A stretch of 64,000 nucleotides of DNA from Siniperca chuatsi (GCF_020085105.1 NC_058055.1:8196822-8260821), one strand, 5' to 3'; counted from the first letter of the stretch, positions 1 to 13,960 are shown. Translations and numbers: made by a program. Notes: generated by a model not told the origin, from the letters alone.

Positions 1-3000
1 ACACAAGGACCGCGTGCTTCAGATCTCAAATACAGTCTCCCCCACCATGTGTATCCAGGTCTGAAGATCTTCTCTAATCTGTAACAAGTTTTTAGACACA
101 TGATCCTATAACTAATAATAGCACAACTCTTCTTTTTTCTGTCTCCATAGTGCTGCCATGTTCTAAAATGAAAACATGTATAAACTAACTATAGCTATTA
201 GACATAAAGCAAGAAAAACGTTATAAAAAATCTGCATTGTTTGGTGTTTATGGGGGTGTTTTGGGGGTAGGGGGTCCTATATCCTCAGGTTTAAGGTATT
301 AGCAATTTACCTAAATATATATGAGGACAAAAACTATATTAGCAAATTGTAAAATTGGGTTTTTTGGCAATAGAAAATCATTATAGGCTTACAAATGTGG
401 TCCTTTTAGCCATCCTACAGGAGTTAACCACACAGTGGACTGAAGAGAAATAACACTACTGATTGGGGTAGGACTTCTGTGTTATCCATAAATCCAACAG
501 TTGTGAGTGCTCAACCAATTTGGTCACAATGGTGAAAATGAAGTGAGTGCTCTCTTTTTCTGTTGCTTTATTGTCTGTATGAAAAGAAGTGCACATATAT
601 TTTAACACCGTGGCCCTTTTTCTGTTGTGATTTGTTGATTTTGGTGGAATGGGAATGATTCAGTGGAGAATATTGTCTTATGTCAACCTCAAGAATTGTT
701 CAGTGATCTCAACTTAACGCTGTGTTCAGATCATTTGGGGGATGATCCAAAATGCAAGTTGCCAGCATGGAAAAACCCTCTTCCAGGTTTGAGTTATAAC
801 TTGTGAACTTGTAATTCAAACTTGGAGGGAAACAAGCAGAATGAAAGAGGCCAACAGAAGATCCAATCCTTCAACAAAGCGTCATGTAATATGTAGAGTG
901 GGGAATGGTCCACAACGTTTACAGTTTACAGTCACCCTCAAATGGGATGAATGCAGCGATAGGAGGGAACCTGAGTCTCTGAATGTTCACTGGATGGCTA
1001 TAAACATACAATATTCGACTTAATATATGTTAACATGTTTTATTTTTTAAACAAATATTGTGTTTTTCTTTTGCATTAATTTAGTAATAACTCCAGATGT
1101 CACTGAATTGTTTGTGTGTACGCACTAATGGGTAAAGGTAAACAAAATGGGAAGTTAATGGGAGAAAAAAGTATTTTTACCTTCAATTGTCCAGAATGCT
1201 TAGAATGATTCTACAGTTTACATCAGATTGCCGTTTGTATCTACAAGATATATTTTTTGTTTAAATCTGTTTATTTTTGAGGAAAGATTTTGAGTTCTCT
1301 TTGGGACTGGGGTTTCTGGGATGAAGGCCCATATTGCCCCTGGTCATCTGGCCTTACAGGAGGGACAGGACTGGAGGATCATGGGCAATGTGCTCAGCTT
1401 TATTTGATCTTTTTCTTTTCCTTTGCTTTTATTTATTGATAGATTTATTGTGCTGTCATTTGGTATGGGATTAGAAACTAAGCAAAGTAGACTCAGCATA
1501 AAGGAAAGGAGACTGAATGAAAAACTAAAGTACATAAATAATTGTAGTGTAAATCTATCAATGTCTTATTATATTGATGAACATCATGAAATATATGTAT
1601 ATTGGAAAAACAGTACCTATGACAACTTGTACTTTTGTGTGTGCTTCATGTGTTTTGTGGGTGTGCAACAATGGGCAGATGCAATTTTGACTGCAATTCT
1701 GGGACCTTATCTGACCTGTATGAATAAGCATAAATTTATTATCAATACAAAGATAAATCTCTTTCTTTAATTTATCCTAATTACATGTAAGCGTGTTTCA
1801 AAAATACATGGAGCCCTGGAGCCATAAAAGTGCACATTTCTGCATTGTCCAGAGTCATTTCAGTCATGTTTCCACAGTAGCTGACCTCCACACAAACATT
1901 ATTCAACCTCTATTGTGGCTAGTGCAGTACATTAAGGTTAAAAATACTCGAGGGGTCGTTGTATCCTAACATTTCATCCTCCAACAGTCATGCAAAATGA
2001 TGCAGCAGTGCCCTGGTTCATTCAGTTGATAGTCTATCACTAGTAATGGTAGTCGTAGAGTCGTGCAATTGCAGTGGAAAAAAAATGTAGGTAGGTAAAT
2101 AAAGGTTTTGTAAAAGGAGCCACCAGAAAAAGTCACTTCCGGCGACTTTTATTTTGAAGTACACAAGGTGGCTCCAAAACCTGATATTTCCTGCTCTTTT
2201 TCGCTTTATCTGTATTTCATAATGAATAATCTTCATACACTCCCTATAAATTACCAGCCATAGCTTACCGGGCTCTCGAAAATGCTAGTAAACACGGAAA
2301 AGAATTTAGTGCATTATTAGCGCTTTTTCGTGTTTGGTCAAGGACGGTTGACACATTGCAGCGCTAGCATTTTATTTCTCTCATTTTCTTTCTTCAGTTG
2401 CTTGGTCAGCCCAAAACACTCTTCCCCTGCGCCCACGACTTACTAACGTTACACTAGCTTCAAATCAAACCACCTGTCGGTCCACAGCACACCGGACTAC
2501 CGGCTAATAACGTTACCAAATGATATTAACCGAAGCCTAATAAGCTATCATCACTACGAAACTGATAGTGTCTTGTCTGGTTATATCACATTGCTGTTAG
2601 TGGAAATATAGCACTGTTTATGAAGGGAAAATAGGTTTGTCCACAGAAAATAATGAAACTACACAGGAACTGAATACGGTGAATTGAACCCCCTCTCTCC
2701 CTCTCACACAGCAGCTCTGCCGCCCAATTTGTAGTTTCACGTTTTCACCACCAGGTGTCACCATGACAACAGTGAGCTCCAGCATGAACATATTCATGTT
2801 GTGGACCCACTGACACAAACATGTCTGTCAGTGTTCAGAGGAAAAGGTGTCAAGTAATTCATCACAAATATCTATCACATGACGTCTACGTTACATAACG
2901 TCATTGCATATAAACACTGCGTTCTTAATTTGTGGGTCAATTATTGTGTTTAAAAAGATGTTTCTCCATATAGCTACAAAGTATGATGAATAAGAACCCA

Positions 3001-5968
3001 TCAGTTTTAGCACTATTGGTTTGCGCTAAAGATGAAAACTGCACAGTGTGGCAATTCAAGCCTGAATACTTACTTTTTTTTGAACATACCCACTGATTAT
3101 GATGGCAGTTTAGTTTCTATTAGATCTGTTATACATTGCTACACAGACTATACAGAGTATACAGTAAATGGAGTGGGAAAAGTCTCTTTATGTATTTATA
3201 AGTAGCAAAAGTACATCACTGCAAAAACAATACCTTTTCTTAGACCACACATGTTTGGCCAATTAGTCATCCATATAGTTAACAAAGTTATGCATGACTA
3301 TGAGGATGTCTGAAATGTCCGCTTTTTGAAAATACACAGTATATTTGTGTCTATTGCTTGAGGAAAAGAGATTGCTGTTTCCACTGTGGAAGGAATTTAC
3401 TTCCCTAGCAATGATATTATCATTACAATCCTTGGACTTACTGGCAAATGGTGATGTGTCTCTTGAGCAGTTGCCATGAGAAGTGAGGGAAGGCTCACAG
3501 CATTAAGTGTGGTACTGTATGCTTAATTTTAGCTATTGTTAGATGAACACATGCATCCGCAGTGTGGTCCTTCTTCCAAGATTTCGCTTCAATGCCACAT
3601 CCTCATCCTGTTAATGCCAAATGAGGTGAGCTTTTTAGCACATTGTCCATACACTGAGCACACAATGTCACATTTTCTCATGGAGTGCACAATGAAGTGT
3701 ATCCAGGAAAAAGCTATTATGCCTTCTTGACGTGCCTCTTTAAATCCGAGAGAAGCAGATGAGCTCTTTGAGACAACTCAGATGTTGTGAGAAACTGATG
3801 ACAAAGCTGTTATTTCATATTTACAGTTTGGAGTCTTCTAATTCCTGGCTCCATCTGTAATGCTCTTGTAGGATTTCTCTGATTAAAAGCAGGACACCAT
3901 CATTTCTAGTCAAATCTTTATCTCTGTGCTTGTGTTTCTATTTATTGCAGAGGTCACATGAAATTTGGCCAACTGTACAGCACTGCATAATTGCATCTTT
4001 TTTTAAACTGTGGAGAGTGTATTTGAGAGGAACCACAATTACAGAGAGCAGATGAGTCTACGATCGTTATGAAACATCAATTTTGGTCCATCACCTTCTC
4101 AGATGGATTCACACAACTGCATGCATTTGTTTTCATCCTGTTTTCATCCAGCGCAGTGTCACATTGAATGGTGTTTTTATAAACGTAAGAGATGATCTTG
4201 GACATAATAGGGGAGTAATTTGTAGAGGGAATGTGTGGAGTAATAATACAGTCATCTGTTGGCTTCAGGGAGGCATGAACATGACCTAACCCCAGGGGGC
4301 ATTCAGAAACAACTTCTCACTTTGTTAGGCTGTCTCTCTGTCAGATCGTTTTAAGTTTGTTTTCCATTTTTCTGATTTCTGCAGCCCCTCCTCTCCTTAC
4401 CCATCTGTCTACCCCCTCACAACAGTCATCTACTCCCCCACTGCTTCCCTTTGACTCTCCAAAAGGAATGCACGTCCAGCTCGAAGGATTCATCAGGAGT
4501 TATTGCAGAAACCTACACCCTTGGCTTGGATTCTTGCTAAGTGTGTAAAGGTCACTGTTACTCCCACACATAATGGCAGGGGCTGAACACTCAGACGCTG
4601 TCCGCTCCCCAGCAGACTCTGCACGTCGCTGCATTCCTGCTGCTGCTGCCTCTTATCAGGACTTTGGGTTAACACAAACACAGCACAGCAGGACCAGGGA
4701 ATGCTCTTTTCTCCAGCTCACTACTGTGAGCACGAAAACTGTCAAAGTTCTCACATCTTTACCTGTGCCACCAAAACTATTTCAAGCAGACTGTAAAACC
4801 TGAAAAAAAAGATTAGAAATTCAATCTGAGTGTAAAAAAATCAGCTAAAGTCATATGCCACATGTAACTGCAGACGCAGTCTCTCTGCAGAAACTCTGCT
4901 TTGTGTTTTTATGAGCTATCCATCCTGCTTGCTCGAGACTTTGATCAAGGTGTTGCAGCTCTGCAGTCAGTAAAAGTGGCTGATTTTATAGCATTATTGA
5001 AACAACATCCCCTCCACAGGCCTCAGTAGTGTAGGCCAGAGGGTTGGCTCATCTGTGAACCTTAACAGAGACAGAATGCTCCCCCATCTAGAGTGTTGTT
5101 CTTGACTGGGTGGGTTACATTGTTTACATTGCCAAAGCAAGTGTGAAATAAAAACAGCAACAACAAAAAACACCCTCTGGTTCAGATGTTATGGAGCCAA
5201 AGGAGGCCCTGGTGCTTGGGGAAATACGGTAAGAGGAAAGAGATCATTAGTTTCATGATACTTCATTGTCTGGGTCCTATTGGAGCTCCTTTTGGATCCT
5301 GTATGTATTTTGTTTAAACTAGATGGCTAAAGTTAATAATCTTTTTAAGAAAAGATTCTGTTTAGTAAATTAAATGTTTGTGGAATGTAAAGATTTATGG
5401 CCCTACTAGTCGAGTGCTACAGCCCATAGAGCCTCAGGCTCTGGCCCCACCTGTGCACCCTGCATAATGATCAGTCAGACACTGAGGACGGATGTTAATG
5501 GAGTTAATGGCCATCCAAACCCAATTTCAGGTTTCTTTTACCTTAAGTTTCAACCATTTGAAGAACCAGAAACATCTGCTGTAAAAAGATACATTCCTTT
5601 CTGCATGTCCACAAAGCCTCAGCCACAACTTCTGACACTTATCCCTTCTGCCCCTTTTTTCCTAGATGCATTTCCTAGTACATTGAAACGACGGTTATTA
5701 TAGAGAAACATCTGGCTTTAATTAAAGCCTTCTCCTCCCTCCCTCCCTGGCCCCCCCTTCATGGCTCTTTGTTGCTGCTGTTGTCCTTTCGGCATCTCTG
5801 TCTGTCTTTCATTCTCGAACTCTCTCCCCCCTCCGATTTCTCCCCACTCATTCATTCTCTCCGCCCATCCAGAGCGAGTGGCCTCCTCCTCTGTCTTTCA
5901 CCTCTTGCCTCCTGCTTAAATTTCTCTTTTCTGGAATAGTCTGCTTTGCTTTGTGTGCACGCTGCATC
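1..5968. other. Left intergenic region, no supported gene
   Basis: No reading frame here has recognisable protein similarity together with flanking splice sites. The longest open frames (for example 1423-1770) are low-complexity AT-rich sequence. At 2240-2560 there is a stretch somewhat richer in CpG that could be regulatory, but nothing proves it. From about 5,720 to 5,960 the DNA becomes strongly pyrimidine-rich just before the first pcolce coding exon and is the natural place for its promoter and 5' UTR, although no clear TATA box is visible. Confidence 0.5.
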
Positions 5969-8900
5969 ATGATGCATGTGGGCTGCATCTGGGGTCTCTC
6001 CTTGTTCCTGTCTCTAAGTTTAGGATGGACGAAGGCTCAGCAGACCAACTACACCAGGTGAGGTCGCAGTGTGAGGAGAATGTGTATGTTTGAGAAATGT
6101 GTGATGGAAAGTGTCTTCTTTAAATGAATCGTAATCTTCATTTATGTGACTTTGTTGAGATTTTAGGTGAGGATGCTATTCTTAGTTTTAACAAAAATCA
6201 CTTAATTGAGTTCACAAGAGTCTGCAACTTTTGCGTGAAAAACACACTGAATTCTTTCCTGTCTCTGTAAGTGAATTCTTTCCAGTTCACTGTTTGATTG
6301 GGCACAGAGTTGTCCTGTTTTTGGCTCATGATGTGAGGCATGCTGAGTCTGCAGTGGCTGAGCCAGATGTTTATTCTTTTGGTTCTTCCTGTGGGGTCGA
6401 AATAGCTAGCTCTGGACATCTTGGCTCTTATCAGCCAGTGTCTGTCTTTGCTGGGGTTCTGCTGTCTGGGCTCATAGTTTGTGAGAAACAGTTTTTCCAT
6501 TGTATCTAAGTATATGTTTGCTTCTTCAGAATGGAAAACGGCAAAAATATGTTTTTCTAACTTTCTTCTTGTGAAATGTCCTGAATAATTCAAACAACAT
6601 AATTTTTTACAGTTGAGCAAAAAAAAAAAAAAAAAAAAACTCTCCACACCATAAGCAGACCATAAAATGCCAAAAATAATAACTTCATAATAACATGCAT
6701 ATTCATCTTGGCTCACAAGTGCAGTATACAAATGGGTCTTATGTATCCCTGCTGGCAACAGCCTGAACTAGGATATTTTCCCTTCTGTGAAATGAGCTTT
6801 GACATTCACTGGGCTCTGTGAGTGTTTGGAAAGCAACAGATTTTATAACATGAAGTGACACAATAACTAAAAGGTTAGGTAAGTCTGTCAGCTGTAAAAT
6901 GTGCTTGTCAGCTATATCTGAAAAAAGCTCCCAGAACTTTTTTGTTCAGTGTCTTAATTTTTATGACTCTTAAGGAGTAGTTCCCTAACATTTTTAAACA
7001 ATGACACCCATCCAGACTGCTATTTCTTGTTGTGAGCTGTGGCACAACTTCGTATTTAACAGTTTCTAATACTGTATGGTGATTCTGATGTTTATTGGTT
7101 AGATAAAAATGTTGTTAACGGATATGAAGCCTAATTTTTAATGTGATGAAACATAATTAAAATGTAAAAAGGACAAAAGGAAATCTTATCCAGAACTGAA
7201 CCACTGCTTTAAAGTATTGGGATGGATTAAGATTATACCATGAGAAGTCAGTTTTAGCATTAGTGTTCAGAAACCATTACAGTTCAGTAACCAGATAATA
7301 TCATTTAACTTGTCATAATATTTTGTCAGTATTTTGTTTTCTGTGCATTTCAACAAAAATGTGGATGGTCATGGATTCAGCTTGGTTATGTTTATATTGA
7401 AGTAAGTAAGACTTTACTTTGCTCATTGCTGATACCTGAATATCAGGTAATAATCAACAGTGTGTTACTTTTGACAATTCACTACCTCTCTGTAGACTCT
7501 GGAAAGCCTAACCTCAACCCAAACCACAACCGGAACCTCAGTCTTTAAACTCAACTATAATCCCAAAAATAAATCCTAACCCAAACACTAACCCATAACT
7601 ATTATATCACATCGAACACTTCATTACTGTGTATTCACTTCATAGTGATAAAAGTGTTCAATAACAACTAAATAAAAAAAGACATGATCACATGAATAAA
7701 TTGTGTAAAATATTTACATGAACCAACCATTTGTGAAATAACTGAAGAAATTATTAAAACTAAAGTCGTTATTATAAAATGTTATTTCATAATGTCACTT
7801 TTCATGACGGTGGTTTTGTCAGCCAATCACATGCCTCCTGCCTCTCTTAAGCTAGCAAGCTGACAACCAAATTTAGCTAGTTAGCTGCTGTTAGCTAACA
7901 TTAGTGCAACAACAATCCTAAAGTTATTCTGAATTAATCAAGTAGAGGCATCTGCTGTAAATAAACACAGTACACAGACACAGTAATTAAACCTCTTTAG
8001 CTTTTAAGCCTTTACATTAGCTTAACAAGGCTTCTTATGCTATCTACCTAGCCAGCTAACTAGCTAGGCTGGCTTGTGAGCTTTGATTATTACTCAGTAT
8101 CATAGTGAAGAGCCAGTGTTAGCAGTGTTAGCTAGCTCCTGTTGGTTTGAGTGACCACAGAGAAAGACTGTCTGTCTTCTTGCTCTTTACAGAGTTGTGT
8201 GTCTTTCTCTGAGGAACATAACAGAGGTAACTCTGAATTAATCAGCTAATGTTAGCTGTAATAAACCAAGCTCAAACCCTGTAGTTAGCCAGCTATAAAA
8301 TGAACTCATTACTCATATTTATTTATTTATTCAATATTGAACACTTTGGGGCTCCATACGTAAAAATCAGTATCAGCACTTTACTTTTCAAATAAAGTGA
8401 GGCCTCACATCCATTTTAAGGCTGTAAAAGTTCATGATTGAGATGGCTGAGTATGAGTAAACAATGGTCTGTGTTAATAAATCAGCTTCATCTAAACATG
8501 TTCTTGCTAAGTGTCGACACAAATAACTTGATGGTTGTTTGACTATTTGTTCTATCCCTTTTGTTTTTATTTGCTTTAATCTTGGGTCATCTCATTACAG
8601 ACTTTAATCCGAGAAATCAAATGCAAGAATAAATGTAGCAACGCAGCATCTACACCCTGTAGAGGCTAATAACTTGTGGTCTGACGGTCAGATAAAGAAA
8701 ATCCTTGTTTACTTACAGTTCAGTCAGTTTTTCTATTAAATTCTACAATGCTTCAGCAGCCTGTGGGTTATCAGAGTTTAGAGACAGACTACTAAAGGAA
8801 GTCAGTCAAAATACTTATAGTATATATGGGAGTTGAGAGAGTCTCAGTGGACTTGTATTAATGCAATTCTATTTTCTCATAGACCTACAAAGCCATTAGT

Positions 8901-11581
8901 ACTGTCCATGATATGCTCACCACTCTCTCCCCACTGTGTTCCTTCTCCTTCATCACAGGCCTGTCTTCTACTGTGGAGGAGACCTGGTCTCAGACTCAGG
9001 CTTTGTTGGCAGTGAAGGGTTCCCAAGCTTCTACAAACCCAACAGCAAATGCACCTGGCGTATCACCGTGAGTCACTTACCCTGCAACATGTCTAACTCC
9101 TGACTCCTCCCTCACTTAGTCTTTCAGTGTCTGAGTCATATACAATTTGTCTGTTTCCAGGTCCCAGAGGGAAACGTGGTCATGCTCTCCTTCCGCATTT
9201 TTGACCTGGAGGCTGATTCACAATGTCGCTACGACTATCTGGATGTTTACAACGGCCATTCCAACTTGGTGCAAAAACTAGGTCGCTTTTGTGGAACTTT
9301 CCGGCCTGGCACTCTTATTTCTACCACAAACACCATGATGGTAGAGCTGGTGTCTGATGCAGAGACGCAGGGTAGAGGGTTTGTGGCCTTTTTCAGTGGA
9401 GCCAAACCGTACGTAGATGGTATGTGGTTACATTTTAGAGTGATGATGAAGAAGTTTTTTTCTTTTTTCTTTTATGTCATGCATACAAATATGTCCAGCC
9501 TGCATGGGCTTACAACTCACCACAAATTATATAAACTAGAAAAATCCCTTTTACTGGTTGGACCATATGACCACTTACCTTCTGGAAAAAGACTGCTGAG
9601 GGTTTTTCACAACACAGCAACCCAAAATTTGTTCTTATTAATGGCTTATAGGATTTGTTAACCATTAATAAAGCATTAGTTATAACTTTTTAAGCCTTAT
9701 TTAAAAGTGGTACAGAATATTTCAGGGTTTTGTTGAGCCATTTCATGAACAACTCACAAACGACTCTTAAGTCACTGTAGTGTTCACAATACAGAAGAAA
9801 ATGGGACTTACTTTCTACTTCTCCCAGATCACACAGCTTGCATAGGGCCATAGTAGTGAAGGAAATAGTGGAATTTACTACCCAGGGCCCAGACATGGGG
9901 AGGGCCCTCAAGAAGCCTAAAATTAAAAGTTTTTATCAGCAATTTAATTTTTTTACATTATTAGCCTCATTAGTAAATTATTATTGGTGGCTGAATAAAC
10001 CTTTTGACAGACAATTCGTTGTATCTTAAACATAATGGAGCCTCTCAGGGCTGCACATGGTGTAGTCCACTTCTGCTATATGGTCGGACACAAAACGCAC
10101 TAACTGTGATGATGCTTTTGCAGCAGAATCAAAGACTTTTATATCTTTCAAGAAACAAAAGTCAGGTTGCCAAAAGAGAAAAGCAAGACAGGAGAGAGAA
10201 ACAAAGTCAAAAGACAGAAGAGTGAACACAAATTGCTAGAATCTACCACAAAAGTAGATTGATCCAAGCTACATAACAGCTTAGCTTATCTTTTCCATAA
10301 ATTACAACATTTCCCTCTCTCCATCTTCTCATGTTGCTGAGCTCATAAAGCTGTTACTAAAAGATGTATCAAGCAACTGTTTGCAGCAGTTTACACTGAA
10401 AGGAGATTTGCACCTTTTCGTATGCCTGGGGTATATTAAAAAGCTAAACAACCATGCAGGGAATGTCACATAGTTATTTAAGTAATACTGCTTAAAAGTG
10501 GTACAAATAGTTAATTACTGATAACCCTAATAACCACTGCTGATGCATGGGTTTGGTTTTTATTAAGTTATTTATACATGGGGCCACCCTGGTGACATAG
10601 AGGTTAAGGGGCCAACCATTAACCACAACGTCCCTGGTTTGAGTTCAACTATTCCACCTCTCTGTCCCCTCATTTCCTGTAATCTCTACTGTCTGCTATA
10701 ATAAATTATAAAGACGGAAAATTTTGGTTATTTGTACATTCATGAAAACTAATGTAATAAGAGGTGGGGGGGGGGCACTCGTGATGCATGTGAACAGGGC
10801 CCAAAGTTTCGTGCTATGCCCTTGGGCTTGCACAATGTATTTCCCTCATGAACACTTTTGATTCTGCCAACATTAATAGATTAAGAATAGCTCTTAATTG
10901 CACAACTAAGATCTTTAACCTACATATAAGTGTGACTGATGTAATGTGATCAACAGAGAACCCAATTCTAACCGTAAAAAGTCATCAAGAAGAAAACATT
11001 TATTTTTAAGTTTAACTGTAGCTCACTCCAGTAATAGACACGAGGCACAAGGTCATGGTTAAAAAACAGGGTTTATTCCTAGGTCAGACCAACCTGTGAC
11101 AACTGGGTTGAAAGGGAAAATATAAAAAGATACAATAAACTGAAATGCATATATCTATGTCTTGTATTCACAATTCATGCTCCTATAGCTATACAATAGG
11201 TAGCATATTCATAGCATATAGCACATAGCATAAGCTAACACACACACACGTCACACAGCATCATTTGCAGCTTAACCGTAAGTAGTTGTTCACTTATAAA
11301 AGCGTAGCATTACTTACCCGATGCATACACTCACGTAGCGTATCTAAATTATACACTTACATACTGTATATCATAGAAAAACATAACCGTAACATTATAC
11401 TTGTATACTCACATGCTAGTGTAATTAAAGCTAATTCACTCGTGGCTAGTGGCTAGGCTAGGCTAGGTAACATGCAATATCTCACCGTATAGAAATGAAC
11501 TTGAACTCAAACATATCTCGTAGGCTGCTTACTACTTAAGAGAAGTTAAATCTTGATAACTTCGTCCTTGTCTTCTCTAGG

Positions 11582-11650
<69 letters not shown>

Positions 11651-13388
11651 AATATGCTTAATATTTAAACTTGGCTTGAAACTTATGCCATTCTTCCTTG
11701 GTGCTTCGCTTGCAAGGTTTTGACTAATTATGATGTTCAACAACACTAGATCAGCAGTCATTAATTCCACCTCTAGAATACTATATTATTATAGGTAGGA
11801 ACCAAAAATAGCAAGATGGAAAACTAGAAACTAAACTGACAATATGAGGCAGTTACAATAGTCTACTGTTCATTCATTCATTGTCCTCATGAAGTGTGTA
11901 CGACTTGTTTCAGACCAACAGTTCTGTGGGGGGAAGATAACAAAAGCCCAGGGAGAGATCAACACACCCAACTGGCCTGACAAGAAATACCCACCAGGAA
12001 CCAGCTGCTCCTGGCTTATCACTGTGGAGCCTGATATGGTCAGCAACACACACACTCCCAGCATGCAAACATATTATTTTCCAAAGCCTTTACACACCCA
12101 ACAAGGACAATAACAAGTGATCATTTAAAATGATAATTCTGTTTCTGTTTGGGTACCAGGTAATCCAGGTAAAATTTGAAAAGTTTGTCTTGGAGGCTGA
12201 CACCTACTGCAGGTTTGACTACGTGGCATTCTTTAATGGTGGAGAGAAAGATGATTCACGCCTGATTGGAAGATACTGTGGCGATCAGGCCCCGCAGTAA
12301 GTGACAGATGTCTCTAAAGCTGTTTGTTGGCCTTTAAAGTCACATTAAATCTCATTCTCATAATTCTACCTGTCTTCTGTCCAGGCCCATTATGACAAGC
12401 GGCAACGTGCTACTGGTCCAATTTGTGTCTGACCTCAGTGTGACATCTGATGGATTCCTCGCCCATTACACCAGCGTCCCACGTGGTACTCATATACCAA
12501 CAGTCCAATCAGGAGCCGGTACGAGGTCCATCCCCCAGAAACCTGCAGTCAAACCCGCTGCACCTGAGCGTCCTGCCACCACTGCACTGCCACCCGTCCC
12601 CACCACCAAATATGTGCCCACCGAGAAACCCAAACCAGTCAAGCCCACGAGAGGCCGTGGACAGGGCACCACAGGCCAGGACAGGAAGGTGGCCATTACA
12701 AGGCCAAATGGAAAGAGGCCTGGTGGGTGAAGTTATGTATACAGTATGGTTGTGTGTCATTCTGCAGAAGATGTATCTAATGTGCATTTTTTATGCATTT
12801 TTCTGTGTTTTTAGTCCCTCAAAATCCTCTGTGTGCCAAAGCCTGTAAAAGAGATGGAACCATCAAGACCAGTTTCTGTGCCAGTGAATTTGGTACGTTT
12901 CTTACCGTTCACATATGCAACAAGTAACCAATCAGATGTTGTGTTCTGACTGAGCCCCTCCTTTTTCCAGTGATAACCGGGAAGGTGACCTCTCTGGCCC
13001 CTGGGCCCCGAGGCACTCTTCTTGTTAGCGTCTCCCTCATTAAGGCCTATAAGGCAGGTCGACTAACAATCACGCAAGTCGGAGAGACCATGTCGGTTAA
13101 GCTGGTGTCACAGTGCAAGAAATGCCCGTTGCTCCGTAGAGGTATCAGCGTCTTGGAATTTACACACAAACGCATACACCGCAGATTATTAGCATTTCCA
13201 TTTACTCAAAAATATAATACTGATCAATCTTTCTGCTCATTTTTTCCTTTCCAATAGGTGTCAACTACATTATCATGGGTCAAGTAGATGAAGATGGACG
13301 TGGTACCCTGGAACCTGGTGCATTCACAGCTCCATACAAAGCCCCACATCACAAATTATTAATGAATATCAACAAGCAACCCTGTTAA
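5969..13388 (+). CDS. pcolce: Procollagen C-endopeptidase enhancer (PCOLCE family), complete, 9 coding exons
   Basis: A secreted glycoprotein that binds the C-propeptide of fibrillar procollagens and stimulates BMP1/tolloid cleavage in the extracellular matrix (family knowledge). Coding exons: 5969-6057, 8959-9067, 9161-9419, 11914-12038, 12160-12296, 12385-12722, 12815-12892, 12971-13141, 13258-13388, joined in frame to 478 residues; human PCOLCE has about 450. Residues 1-24 form a signal peptide. CUB1 starts at Cys35 (VFYCGGDL) and ends near 150, with the RFCGTFRPG motif. CUB2 runs from Cys157 (QQFCGGKI) to about 267, with RYCGDQAP. A Pro/Lys/Thr-rich linker (about 268-352) leads to the NTR domain (359-478), which has SQCKKC and ends in a terminal Cys (NINKQPC). 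The start is the first of two tandem ATGs; the second would remove one residue. The CUB-CUB-NTR order is diagnostic; PCOLCE versus PCOLCE2 is less certain, PCOLCE being favoured by the long linker. Confidence 0.93.
6619..6639 (+). repeat. Poly(A) tract in pcolce intron 1
   Basis: An uninterrupted run of about 21 A lies in the first pcolce intron. It could be the tail of an old retroposed element, but no recognisable body is visible next to it. Confidence 0.8.
7507..7600 (+). repeat. Degenerate CTAACC/CCAAAC-type repeat
   Basis: Within pcolce intron 1, short units such as cctaacctcaaccc, aaaccacaacc, cctaacccaaacac and taacccataac follow one another. The stretch resembles a decayed telomere-like or C/A-rich minisatellite of the kind scattered through fish genomes. 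Unit boundaries are irregular. Confidence 0.45.
10580..10721 (+). mobile_element. tRNA-derived SINE fragment in pcolce intron 3
   Basis: The segment contains a B-box-like ggtttgagttc preceded by a tRNA-like 5' half (gaggttaagg then caaccattaaccacaacgtcc) and followed by the tail seen in many teleost SINEs (ctctgtcccctcatttcctg then tctctactgtc and an A-rich end). The copy is diverged. The family resemblance is from memory; the B-box and tail are visible. Confidence 0.6.
11010..11580 (-). mobile_element. Probable solo LTR-like element in pcolce intron 3
   Basis: Read on the minus strand, this AT-rich block has an AATAAA polyadenylation signal (plus-strand tttatt at 11072-11077) followed 20-40 bases later by a short GT/CT-rich stretch, the R-U5 layout of a retroelement LTR. 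Its CpG and TACG content differs from the surrounding intron. No gag or pol frame is present, so it would be a solo LTR or a non-autonomous element. The exact ends are unclear, and the left flank abuts a long TA array. Confidence 0.4.
11583..11647. repeat. (TA)n microsatellite, about 32 units
   Basis: A perfect TA dinucleotide array of 65 bases in pcolce intron 3, directly beside the LTR-like block. Such arrays are highly mutable and can form cruciforms. Confidence 0.98.
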
Positions 13389-13579
13389 CCTCACGTCCTT
13401 CCAGGCCAGGAAATTCAGATGACATATCAAACACACAAATCCAGACATTGCAATGTGAAATACAGATCTATTAAAGCACAATATTACAGTAAAACATAAC
13501 TTTAGTTTTATCCACCATTTTAAAGAAATACAAATGTATTCAAACACATGCCAAACCTTATGTTTGTAATTTATACATG

Positions 13580-13585
13580 AATAAA
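13580..13585 (+). terminator. Polyadenylation signal AATAAA of pcolce
   Basis: A canonical AATAAA lies 192 bases after the pcolce stop codon, the first such signal downstream, and is followed by a T-rich sequence. It predicts a 3' UTR of about 210 bases. Confidence 0.65.
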
Positions 13586-13960
13586 GGTTTTATATCTCTT
13601 TCAAAAGGTTTGACTGCATACTTTGCAGTCTAGCTCTCTCTCCAACTCTGTCTCTGGTTCCACCTAGTGGATTCGAAGGGTAAAACTATTCAAGGTAAAC
13701 TATTGCTAATCCTAACAACTTTTTTCCAAAGCAGGTCTAGATTTAAAATCCTGTGAGTTGACCAACAGCTATGTAGTCTAAAATCAAGGTCAAGTTGTCA
13801 AGTCCTACATGGGGATTGATGATCCCAGAATGTTTGTTTGTAAGTAAAATGAGAGCAGTACTTGAGTAAAATGTCTACAGTCTCCTATTCTGACATTGTG
13901 TTATTAGAGCTCAACCAAAAAATTCACTCTTGCTTCCAAAGCTTTGTTTGGTATCTATCA

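Noticed and set aside
1-64. Open frame at the left edge that could be the tail of a gene (ending TMCIQV then stop)
   Set aside because: Only about 20 codons, another frame is also open, and no protein family was recognised.
640-800. Short frame containing CSDHLGDDPKC, resembling the C-terminal part of a THAP zinc finger
   Set aside because: The first Cys pair and the rest of the domain are absent; most likely chance.
4357-4548. Pro/Ser-rich frame after a good acceptor (ttctgcag) at about 4384
   Set aside because: No donor, no partner exon and no similarity; two frames are equally open.
5190-5222. ATG followed by 12 codons and a donor-like gtaaga, a possible tiny first exon
   Set aside because: No in-frame partner found, and pcolce has its own signal-peptide exon at 5969.
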